From positions 1 through 16,567 of the forward strand of contig CAYMRB010000213.1 in assembly GCA_964392615.1 (NCBI GenBank): a DNA stretch of 16,567 nt, in the 5' to 3' direction. Both the position numbers and the translations under genes were made by a program. The notes below the pieces were generated by a model. It searched no databases. It had not been told where the DNA came from and was given only the letters and a program-made list of their open reading frames with translations. Shown here piece by piece: positions 8,119-14,040 of this stretch. This DNA is from CAYMRB01 sp964392615 (GTDB lineage: Bacteria; Planctomycetota; UBA8108). The first letter of the stretch is position 1. The number at the start of each line of letters is the position of its first letter.

Positions 8119-9302
8119 AAGCGCTTCTGCTCGTTCACGGCTTGCCCGTCGGCGGTACCGAGGTCATGGTGTGCCACCTGGCCCGCCGCCTCCGCAGCGC
8201 GGGCGTCGACGTCGAGCTCGGCTGCCTCGACCTCGTGGGTGAGCTGGGAGAGGAGCTGCGGTCCGACGGATTCGAGGTCGTCACGTTCGATCGCCGCCCC
8301 GGACTCGACGTCACGCTCCCCATCCGCATCGCGCGCCGGGTCTCCGAGAGAGGCTACGACCTGGTGCACGCGCACCAGTACACGTGCTACTTCTACGCGG
8401 TACTCGCGAAGTGCCTGTGCCGCAAGCCGCTCGTCTTCACCGAGCACGGCCGGTTCTATCCGGACCTGCCGAGCACGAAGCGCCGCGTCTTCAACCGGCT
8501 GTTCGGAGGTCGCATCGATCGCGTCACGGCCGTTTCGGAAGGCGTCAAGCGCAGCTTGAGCGAGGTCGAGCGGTTCGACGCCGATCGCATCGAGGTGCTC
8601 TACAACGGCATCGATGTCGAGCACTTCGCAGAGGCCTCCCGCGCGCCGTGTGGCGAGCTGCGCGAGGCTGTGGACTTGCCGGCCGACGCATGGGTGATCG
8701 GCACGGTCGGTCGGCTCGACACGATCAAGAATCACGGCATGCTGCTGTTCGCATTCGACGCGCTGCGGCGGCAAGTCGACAACGCGTACCTCGCCTTGCT
8801 CGGCGGCGGGCCGGAACGCGACCACCTCGAGAGCTTGGCTCGACGACTCGAGCTCGGCGACCGCGTGCGGTTCCTCGGCCAGCGTCAGGAGATGGCGCCG
8901 GTTCTCGCGTCGTTCGACGTCTTCGCGCTCTCGTCGCTCAGCGAGGGGACGCCGATGACGATCCTCGAAGCGATGGCCGCTGGCGTGCCGATCGTGTCGA
9001 CCGGTGTCGGCGGCATCCCCGAGGTTCTCACGCACGGCGAGCACGCGATGCTCGTCGACGGCGTGCCGCCGGACTGTCACGACAGCCTTCCCGCGTCCGG
9101 CGAGGGCTACGTGCGCCAATTCGTCGACGCGCTCGAGCGCGTACGCGTCGACGTCGACCTCCGGACAGCGCTCGTTCAGAGGTCGCGAGAGCGCGTCGAG
9201 AGCGAGTTCTCGCTCGACGTCATCTGCGCACGCTATCTGCGCCTGTACGAGGCCGCGACCGGTCACGAACCGGCGAGGCAGACCGCGAGCGTCGGAAGTT
9301 AG
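8115..9302 (+). CDS. GT4 family glycosyltransferase
   Basis: This 395-residue GT-B glycosyltransferase starts at a GTG that overlaps the lyase-like stop by 4 bp (GTGA), with AGGGGGAGAA just upstream as ribosome-binding site. Landmarks are GLPVGGTEVMV (9-19, the glycine-rich acceptor-side loop), VHAHQYT (84-90), TEHGR (109-113), YNGID (163-167), GRLDTIKNH (199-207) and the EX7E motif E277/E285 in EGTPMTILEAMAAGVPIVST. The HAHQYT and TEHGR motifs resemble exosortase-associated sugar transferases (stp2-like), but I cannot fix the subfamily by eye. It would add a sugar to the repeat unit in the cytoplasm. Confidence 0.92.
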   Translation: MKALLLVHGLPVGGTEVMVCHLARRLRSAGVDVELGCLDLVGELGEELRSDGFEVVTFDRRPGLDVTLPIRIARRVSERGYDLVHAHQYTCYFYAVLAKCLCRKPLVFTEHGRFYPDLPSTKRRVFNRLFGGRIDRVTAVSEGVKRSLSEVERFDADRIEVLYNGIDVEHFAEASRAPCGELREAVDLPADAWVIGTVGRLDTIKNHGMLLFAFDALRRQVDNAYLALLGGGPERDHLESLARRLELGDRVRFLGQRQEMAPVLASFDVFALSSLSEGTPMTILEAMAAGVPIVSTGVGGIPEVLTHGEHAMLVDGVPPDCHDSLPASGEGYVRQFVDALERVRVDVDLRTALVQRSRERVESEFSLDVICARYLRLYEAATGHEPARQTASVGS

Positions 9303-9314
9303 ACGAGGAGCACT

Positions 9315-11231
9315 ATGTGCGGAATCTGCGGCGTCTACTGCCACCGTGATGACGAGACGGTCGACGCGGCCGCTCTCGAGCGGATGAAGAGCCTGATCCG
9401 GCATCGCGGTCCGGACGAGGATGGCACCCACGTCGAAGCTCGAGCCGGTCTCGGACACCAGCGGCTCAGCATCATCGGCGTGTCGACCGGACGCCAGCCG
9501 CTGTCGAACGAGACCGGGTCGGTATGGGTCAGCTTCAACGGCGAGATCTACAACTACCGGCCAATCCGCGAGCGGCTGATCGCGAACGGTCACCAATTCC
9601 GAACGGAGACCGACACCGAGGTGCTCGTCCACCTCTGGGAGGAAGAAGGCGTCCACTTCGTCGATCATCTGCGCGGCATGTTCGCGATCGCCATCTGGGA
9701 TCGCGACCAGAACAAGCTGGTCCTCGCGCGGGATCGGCTGGGCAAGAAGCCGCTGTACTGGTACAGCGACGATCGCCGGCTGGTTTTCGCGTCAGAGATC
9801 AAGTCGATCCTCGCGTACCCCGACGTACCGCGCTCGCCGAACCTCGAAGCGCTGCACCACTACCTGTCGTTGTCCTACGTGCCCGCGCCGCACACTGCGT
9901 TCGAAGGCATCCAAGCGCTGCCGGCCGGTCACGTGTTGGAGGCATCCGACGGCAAGGTCGACGTGCGACGCTACTGGGACGTGCGATTCGAATCGGACGA
10001 GCGCCCGGTCGACGAGCTGGTCGATCGGTTGGATGAGGCGTTCGACGAGGCCGTGCGCATTCGCCTCGAGAGCGAGGTGCCGCTCGGCGTGTTTCTGTCG
10101 GGCGGCGTCGATTCGAGCGCCGTCTCGCACCGCATGGTGCAACACCTCGATCGAACGCTGCTGTCGACGACGATTCGCTTCGACGATCCACGCTACGACG
10201 AGAGCGTCGCGGCCGAGGAATTCGCCCGCTGGCTCGGAACGGACCACCACGTGCGCGACGTCGGTCCCGGCTCGACCGATCTCGTCGAGAAGATCCTCTG
10301 GCACTTCGACGAGCCCTTCGCGGACGCGTCCGCACTACCGACTTACTTCCTGTGTCAGGCTGCGAGGGAATCATTGACCGTCGCGCTCTCCGGCGACGGC
10401 GGCGACGAGATGTTCGCGGGCTACAATCGCTACGCCCAAGTGGCGCATGAGGAGTCGCTGCGGCGACGCCTGCCGGCGGTCATTCGGCAGCTCATCCGCC
10501 CATTCGCGGCGATGTGGCCGAAACATGCGCGCGGTAAGACGCTCCTGGACAACCTCAACCTGTCAGTGCCGGCAGCCGCGGGGAATACGTTCTTCTACTT
10601 CGACCACCGCGACAAGAGCGGCCTCTACTCGGGCGCACTGCGCGACTTCCTCGCCGAGCGCTTCCGCACGGACCAGCTCTACCGCTCGCTGTACGACGCG
10701 TGCGCGTCGTCGGACCCGATCTCGCGCGTTCAGTACGTCGACTACCGCTCGTACCTGGTCGACGACATCCTCGTGAAGGTCGACCGCATGAGCATGGCGC
10801 ACTCGCTGGAGGTCCGATCACCGCTCCTCGATCACGAGCTCGTCGAGCTCGTCGCGACGTTCCCGTCGACGGCGAAGTTCCGCGACGGCGGCGGGAAGCA
10901 CATCTTCAAGAAGATGCTCGAGCGGCACATCCCGCGAGAGGTTCTCTATCGGCCGAAGCAGGGCTTTTCGGTGCCGCTGCAGGGCTGGTTCCGCGGCGAG
11001 CTCCGCGAGATGATGGAGGATACGCTGTTCGGCGGCAGCCTGGCGCGACGCGGCTACTTCGATACGACGTACCTCGAGGGGCTGTGGAAAAGGCAGCAGA
11101 CTGGCGGTTCACGCGTGATCGATCTCGGCAGCCACTTCTGGATCCTGCTGATGTTCGAGCTGTGGCATCGAACGTATATCGATTCGACCGAGTTTCTCCG
11201 CACGGAGGTGAAGGCTCGGGCCAGAGCATGA
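9315..11231 (+). CDS. asnB: asparagine synthase-like glutamine amidotransferase of the exosortase/EPS type
   Basis: This 638-residue protein has an N-terminal class II glutaminase domain. The nucleophile is Cys2 (MCGICGVY); RHRGPDEDG (29-37) and NGEIYNY (75-81) bind glutamine. The C-terminal ATP-pyrophosphatase domain has the PP-loop SGGVDSS (262-268), then ALSGDGGDEMFAGYNRY and VDRMSMAHSLEVRSPLLD. All catalytic landmarks are present. Amidotransferases of this length are regular members of exosortase-type polysaccharide loci, where they probably amidate a sugar acid rather than make free asparagine; that role is inference from context. GAGGAG (9305-9310) precedes the ATG, and the gene starts 12 bp after the upstream glycosyltransferase. 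The name asnB reflects the family only. Confidence 0.93.
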   Translation: MCGICGVYCHRDDETVDAAALERMKSLIRHRGPDEDGTHVEARAGLGHQRLSIIGVSTGRQPLSNETGSVWVSFNGEIYNYRPIRERLIANGHQFRTETDTEVLVHLWEEEGVHFVDHLRGMFAIAIWDRDQNKLVLARDRLGKKPLYWYSDDRRLVFASEIKSILAYPDVPRSPNLEALHHYLSLSYVPAPHTAFEGIQALPAGHVLEASDGKVDVRRYWDVRFESDERPVDELVDRLDEAFDEAVRIRLESEVPLGVFLSGGVDSSAVSHRMVQHLDRTLLSTTIRFDDPRYDESVAAEEFARWLGTDHHVRDVGPGSTDLVEKILWHFDEPFADASALPTYFLCQAARESLTVALSGDGGDEMFAGYNRYAQVAHEESLRRRLPAVIRQLIRPFAAMWPKHARGKTLLDNLNLSVPAAAGNTFFYFDHRDKSGLYSGALRDFLAERFRTDQLYRSLYDACASSDPISRVQYVDYRSYLVDDILVKVDRMSMAHSLEVRSPLLDHELVELVATFPSTAKFRDGGGKHIFKKMLERHIPREVLYRPKQGFSVPLQGWFRGELREMMEDTLFGGSLARRGYFDTTYLEGLWKRQQTGGSRVIDLGSHFWILLMFELWHRTYIDSTEFLRTEVKARARA

Positions 11232-11245
11232 TCCAGAGCATGATC
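11222..11245 (+). repeat. perfect tandem duplication of 12 bp across the amidotransferase stop
   Basis: CAGAGCATGATC occurs twice head to tail (11222-11233 and 11234-11245). The first copy contains the TGA stop of the amidotransferase gene. It lengthens the spacer before the acyltransferase gene and looks like a small slippage duplication; no function is evident. Confidence 0.75.
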
Positions 11246-11285
11246 GAGACGCGATGAAGACACCAGCTGGGAAGGGAGGAGCGCG

Positions 11286-11885
11286 TTGAAGACGGTCCTG
11301 AAGTTCTGCGTCGGTGCGCTCTTCTGGCTGCTCGCGTTGCCGCTCGCGCTGCCGGTGCGATTGGCGAAGCCTGTCGATCGACGCCACCTGCTGTTCCAGC
11401 TCGGCTCCCAATTCGTCAGTCTCGCCCCCGGGCTGATCGGCGTCTACCTGCGGCGCGAGTACTACCGCCTCGTGCTCGGGCTGCGCAGCCGCGGCTTCGT
11501 CGTCGAGTTCGGCACGATACTGAACCAATGGGGCATCGAGATCGGCAACGACGTCTACATCGGCCCGTACTGCAACATCGGCCTCTCGACGATCGGTGAC
11601 GACGTGCTGCTCGGCTCGAACGTCGACGTCGTCAGCGGCGGCCAGGTGCACTACTTCGACCGCACCGACATCCCGATCCGCGAGCAAGGCGGCGAGCTGC
11701 GCAAGATCCGCATCGACCGGGACGTCTGGGTCGGCAACAAGGCGGTGGTGCTCGCGGACGTGGCGGAGGGGACGGTCGTCGGAGCGGGCTCGGTCGTCAC
11801 GAAGACCTTCGCGCCGCTCTCCGTCGTCGCCGGCTCCCCCGCCAAGGTGATCCGCAGCCGCCAGGTCGAGAAAGAGCCGTCGTAG
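11286..11885 (+). CDS. left-handed beta-helix acyltransferase (hexapeptide repeat), membrane-anchored
   Basis: This 199-residue protein ends the operon. The C-terminal two-thirds carry hexapeptide repeats: IEIGNDVYIGPYCNIG (84-99), IGDDVLLGSN (103-112) and VWVGNKAVVLADVAEGTVVGAG (148-169). The closing VVAGSPAKVIR is the standard end of xenobiotic, NodL and serine acetyltransferase-like proteins. His122 in QVHYFDRTDIPI occupies the position of the catalytic His. Residues about 5-27 are hydrophobic and may anchor the protein in the inner membrane, which is unusual for this family. The start is TTG 11286, preceded by GGGAGG at a good distance (about 11274-11279). It probably O-acetylates the polysaccharide or a lipid-linked intermediate. 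The stop is followed by a hairpin shared with the convergent PEP-CTERM gene. Confidence 0.88.
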   Translation: MKTVLKFCVGALFWLLALPLALPVRLAKPVDRRHLLFQLGSQFVSLAPGLIGVYLRREYYRLVLGLRSRGFVVEFGTILNQWGIEIGNDVYIGPYCNIGLSTIGDDVLLGSNVDVVSGGQVHYFDRTDIPIREQGGELRKIRIDRDVWVGNKAVVLADVAEGTVVGAGSVVTKTFAPLSVVAGSPAKVIRSRQVEKEPS

Positions 11886-11917
11886 CCGCCCGCCGCCGGT
11901 GGATCGCCCCCAACGAG

Positions 11918-11951
11918 AAACGGCCGCCTCCCGTTCGGAAAGCGGCCGCTT
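11918..11951. terminator. bidirectional hairpin terminator between convergent genes
   Basis: CGGCCGC (11921-11927) pairs with GCGGCCG (11942-11948). A one-base mismatch and an AA/TT pair follow at the outside, and the loop is 14 nt. On the minus strand the stem is followed by TTTCTC; on the plus strand by a shorter CTTGTCT. It lies between the acyltransferase stop and the PEP-CTERM stop, as expected for a shared terminator. Confidence 0.7.
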
Positions 11952-11986
11952 GTCTAGTGTCGGATTGAGGCTGAGCTGGTCGAGCG

Positions 11987-12694
11987 TCAGTTGGCGCGCC
12001 GACGGCGGCGGGCCGCCAGGAGCAACGCGATGCCGCCGACTCCCATGAGGCCGACCGTGGCCGGCTCGGGAACGGGGCGCAGCTCGGCGTCGAAGCTCGT
12101 CGACTGCGGCGCCATGCCGATCTGTCCGTCATGCGTGACCGTGACGACGAGCGTCGCGGAGTAGCTGCCCTGAAGGCTCGGGAGAAGGTCGAGCGACTCG
12201 GCGCCGAAGGTGCCGCCGAAGCCGGTCGAAGCCGAGAGCGGGCCGATGCTCGCGAGGTGATTCGTGCGAGCGAACGCGACGTTGTCGTCGTCGACGTAGG
12301 TGTCGAACGTGACCGAACCGGTGGTCGTGCCGCCGATACTCGTCAGCATGCCGACCAGGTCGTCCACGACGAAGTCCGTCTCGGTGAACTCGATCTCCAG
12401 CGTGCCGCCGACAGCGCCGGACAGCTCGAAGGACAGGATGTCGAGCACCGGGTACTCGGCCGTGCCGAGCGTGGGCTTGGTGAGCCCGGTGGTCATCGTC
12501 ACCGAGAAGTCGCCGAGCGGGCCGTTGTGGCTGATCTGGCCGTCGCCGTCGGTGTCGGTCAGCTCGACCGAGACCGGGCTACCCCCGGCGTCAACCGTCG
12601 ACAAGCGAAGCATCGCCGCCGCGGAAACCGGAGCCGTCGCGAAGCCGACCAGCAGGGCCGTCAGAACACTGAGACTAAGGGCTTTTCGAATCAT
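11987..12694 (-). CDS. PEP-CTERM sorting domain-containing secreted protein
   Basis: This is a 235-residue exported protein. A Sec signal peptide spans about residues 1-26 (MIRKALSLSVL, cleavage after VSAAA). The C-terminal 28 residues are a classic PEP-CTERM signal: VPEP (208-211), a Gly/Leu-rich transmembrane stretch and a run of five Arg before AN. An exosortase would cut at this signal and release or attach the mature part to the outer surface. The body is Thr/Ser/Gly/Asp-rich, lacks Cys and looks beta-sandwich-like. D47-x-D49-x-D51-G-x-I resembles a calcium-binding DxDxDG loop, though the usual acidic residue at loop position 12 is Gly58. ATG 12694 is chosen because AAGGAG lies 6 nt upstream and the signal peptide starts there; the frame runs open further upstream but crosses the promoter candidate. 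No homologue-specific function is recognised; a matrix or biofilm role is inferred. Confidence 0.93.
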   Translation of the reverse strand: MIRKALSLSVLTALLVGFATAPVSAAAMLRLSTVDAGGSPVSVELTDTDGDGQISHNGPLGDFSVTMTTGLTKPTLGTAEYPVLDILSFELSGAVGGTLEIEFTETDFVVDDLVGMLTSIGGTTTGSVTFDTYVDDDNVAFARTNHLASIGPLSASTGFGGTFGAESLDLLPSLQGSYSATLVVTVTHDGQIGMAPQSTSFDAELRPVPEPATVGLMGVGGIALLLAARRRRRAN

Positions 12695-12700
12695 GTGGTT

Positions 12701-12706
12701 CTCCTT
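12701..12706 (-). promoter_or_regulatory. Shine-Dalgarno of the PEP-CTERM gene
   Basis: The minus strand reads AAGGAG, six bases before ATG 12694. It fixes the start at MIRKAL rather than at the upstream in-frame ATG at 12814. Confidence 0.85.
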
Positions 12707-12753
12707 GATACCGAAACTCGAGGGGAGCGAAGCGCAGTTGCTCTCGTCCTTGT

Positions 12754-12769
12754 GGCAATGCCCGTGCCG
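12754..12769 (-). promoter_or_regulatory. sigma-54 (RpoN) -24/-12 promoter candidate for the PEP-CTERM gene
   Basis: The minus strand reads CGGCACGGGCATTGCC. Against TGGCACG-N4-TTGCW it matches six of seven -24 bases and four of five -12 bases, with the required ten bases between GG and GC. Transcription would start near 12743, leaving a leader of about 48 nt before ATG 12694. RpoN control with the PrsK/PrsR pair is known for exosortase systems. Confidence 0.7.
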
Positions 12770-12869
12770 CGAGCGATGCAGCGCCCTGCCATCGCCACAA
12801 CCAACCACAGTCACACGATTTATGAAGACGCGCCCGGCGAAGCGAGAGACTCGGCGGCGGCCCCGATTC

Positions 12870-12886
12870 TGTCAAGGTAGCTACCA
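12870..12886. promoter_or_regulatory. palindromic element GGTAGCTACC, candidate operator
   Basis: A perfect 10-bp palindrome (12876-12885) lies about 100 bp upstream of the sigma-54 candidate. Read on the minus strand, the 17-mer TGGTAGCTACCTTGACA shares its TTGACA end and length with the TGT-N11-ACA element at 13068-13084, so it may be a degenerate third copy in the opposite direction. Confidence 0.35.
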
Positions 12887-12956
12887 GCCAGGCCCATCGG
12901 AGACCGCCCCGGACGACGCAAAGCTTTATCTCACAGCGCGTTACCGCATCGACGTC

Positions 12957-12978
12957 GCAATTGTAAGGCCTGCCGACA
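12957..12978 (+). promoter_or_regulatory. TGT-N11-ACA element, copy 1 (candidate enhancer-binding protein site)
   Basis: The sequence is GCAAT followed by TGTAAGGCCTGCCGACA (12962-12978). It shares GCAAY-TGTAAG-N7-GACA with copy 2 at identical internal spacing. It lies about 190-210 bp upstream of the sigma-54 promoter candidate, within range of a DNA-looping activator. Comparable TGT-N10-ACA sites bind NifA. Confidence 0.5.
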
Positions 12979-13062
12979 CCCGTCGGAGCCCGCCTGGAAG
13001 TTGGACAGGAAATCGCGATCCGCCCTCGTTAGCGCGAACGTCGGCCCAACGGCGGGCAAACG

Positions 13063-13084
13063 GCAACTGTAAGACGATTTGACA
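13063..13084 (+). promoter_or_regulatory. TGT-N11-ACA element, copy 2 (candidate enhancer-binding protein site)
   Basis: The sequence is GCAAC followed by TGTAAGACGATTTGACA (13068-13084). It lies in the same orientation as copy 1, 106 bp away (close to ten helical turns), about 295-315 bp upstream of the sigma-54 candidate and 180 bp upstream of the protease-like gene. Confidence 0.5.
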
Positions 13085-13111
13085 GCTCCCCCCTGCGGCC
13101 CCGAAAGAGAG

Positions 13112-13148
13112 GGTCTCGAGGTCTCGTGGGCTCGAGGGCCTCGAGACC
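13112..13148. repeat. 10-bp perfect inverted repeat, 17-nt loop
   Basis: GGTCTCGAGG (13112-13121) is the exact reverse complement of CCTCGAGACC (13139-13148). Wobble pairs could extend the stem inward, and CTCGAG recurs in the loop. No T-tract follows on either strand, so an operator or mRNA structure in the leader of the protease-like gene is likelier than a terminator. Confidence 0.5.
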
Positions 13149-13248
13149 GAGCTTGACAGCCTCTCCGGCGCCGTCGACACTTCCCGACCTGGATGCGCGG
13201 CGGGGGGGCCGCAGCACACGAGAGGTCCGAGTCACGGGAGGTCGGGCC

Positions 13249-13254
13249 AAGGAG
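13249..13254 (+). promoter_or_regulatory. Shine-Dalgarno deciding the CPBP protease start
   Basis: AAGGAG lies nine bases before GTG 13264. It selects this start over the in-frame GTG at 13126, which would add 46 low-complexity Arg/Ser/Pro-rich residues and run through the inverted repeat. Confidence 0.8.
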
Positions 13255-13263
13255 AGATACCGC

Positions 13264-14004
13264 GTGAGTCTCCAGTCCGACGATCGGCCGTCGCCGACGC
13301 CGACCGATACCGCCACGCCGGAGGGCTCGGCGCCCGGCGCCCTGCCGTGGATCCTGCCGTTCGGCGTCCTCCTCGCCCTGACGTCCGTCGGCGGCTTCGA
13401 GGCGCTGCGCCCCTGGTACCCATGGGTCTACGCCGCGACCGTGGCGGGCACGCTCGCCGCGTGGTGGCTCTCGCGACGACACTATCCGCGTCCGCTGGCG
13501 CGCGGCGTCGTACTCGGAGCCTTGGCAGGCATCGCGGGCACCGCCGTGTGGGTCGCGCTCGCGCATTTGCGTCTCGAGGGGCCGCTCCTCGATCGCCTTC
13601 CCGACTGGCTCGTGTCGAAGGAGCGCGTCGGCCTCGATCCGTTCGCGGCCATCGACTCGCCCGTGGGCTGCTGGATGTTCATCGCGACGCGATTCGTCGG
13701 CCTGACGGTCGCGGTGCCGCTGGCCGAGGAGGTCTTCTGGCGCGGCTTCCTGCTGCGTTGGGTCGCGTCGAGCGACTTCCGCTCGGTTCCGATCGGCAGG
13801 ATCACGCCCCTCGGCTTCGCGATCGTCACCGTCGGCTTCGTCCTCGTGCACCCCGAGATCATCGCGGCCATCGTGTGGTGCGCCGCCGCGAACCTCCTGC
13901 TCGGCCTCACGCGGAACCTGTGGGCGTGCATCGCGTTCCACGCGAGCTCGAACCTGGCGCTGGGAGTCTGGGTCGTCGCGAAGGGCGATTGGCAGCTCTG
14001 GTAG
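13264..14004 (+). CDS. CPBP family CAAX protease-related protein, exosortase-associated type
   Basis: This 246-residue polytopic membrane protein starts at GTG 13264. About 20 Pro/Thr-rich cytoplasmic-like residues precede several hydrophobic helices. The three CPBP motifs are intact: EEVFWR (155-160, catalytic Glu pair plus Arg), FVLVH (192-196) and HASSN (226-230). The surroundings (FWRGFLLRW, SVPIG, the final GDWQLW) closely match the CAAX prenyl protease-related family found in PEP-CTERM/exosortase loci (TIGR03008 type). The family belongs to the glutamic-type intramembrane proteases; its substrate in exosortase systems is unknown. It is divergent from the PEP-CTERM gene across a shared control region and convergent with the glycosyltransferase at 14041, 36 bp away. 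It is not itself an exosortase, which has a Cys-Arg-His triad. Confidence 0.9.
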   Translation: MSLQSDDRPSPTPTDTATPEGSAPGALPWILPFGVLLALTSVGGFEALRPWYPWVYAATVAGTLAAWWLSRRHYPRPLARGVVLGALAGIAGTAVWVALAHLRLEGPLLDRLPDWLVSKERVGLDPFAAIDSPVGCWMFIATRFVGLTVAVPLAEEVFWRGFLLRWVASSDFRSVPIGRITPLGFAIVTVGFVLVHPEIIAAIVWCAAANLLLGLTRNLWACIAFHASSNLALGVWVVAKGDWQLW

Positions 14005-14040
14005 CGCAGGATCGGAAGCGCGCAGGCTGGCGGAGCTCGA

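Larger units (their letters stand above)
12695..13263. other. 569-bp divergent intergenic region between PEP-CTERM and CPBP protease genes
   Basis: I see no convincing gene here. The region holds the ribosome-binding sites of both neighbours, a sigma-54 promoter candidate for the PEP-CTERM gene, two spaced TGT-N11-ACA elements, a GGTAGCTACC palindrome, a small CCGAC-ACCC-GTCGG hairpin (12973-12986) and a 10-bp inverted repeat (13112-13148). Its length and density of elements suggest it is the main control region of this end of the locus. Confidence 0.6.

Noticed and set aside
7830..9668. A 612-codon open frame on the minus strand opposite the lyase, glycosyltransferase and amidotransferase genes, with other long antisense frames at 6532-7740 and 4354-5649.
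   Set aside because: They mirror well-supported genes with intact catalytic motifs. Their composition is Arg/Asp/Val/Glu-rich without recognisable domains, as expected for antisense frames in GC-rich DNA.
12131..12880. A 249-codon plus-strand frame opposite the PEP-CTERM gene.
   Set aside because: It is antisense to a gene with a clear signal peptide and sorting tail, is highly charged and repetitive, and lacks a plausible ribosome-binding site.
13001..13016. TTGGACAGGAAATCGC as a plus-strand sigma-54 promoter for the protease-like gene.
   Set aside because: GG-N10-GC spacing holds, but the bases around it match the consensus poorly and it sits about 250 bp from the start codon.
13153..13181. 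TTGACA with GACACT 17 bp later as a sigma-70 promoter for the protease-like gene.
   Set aside because: The -35 is perfect but the -10 matches only three of six bases. Similar TTGACAGC words at 4037 and 13079 lack a -10 as well.
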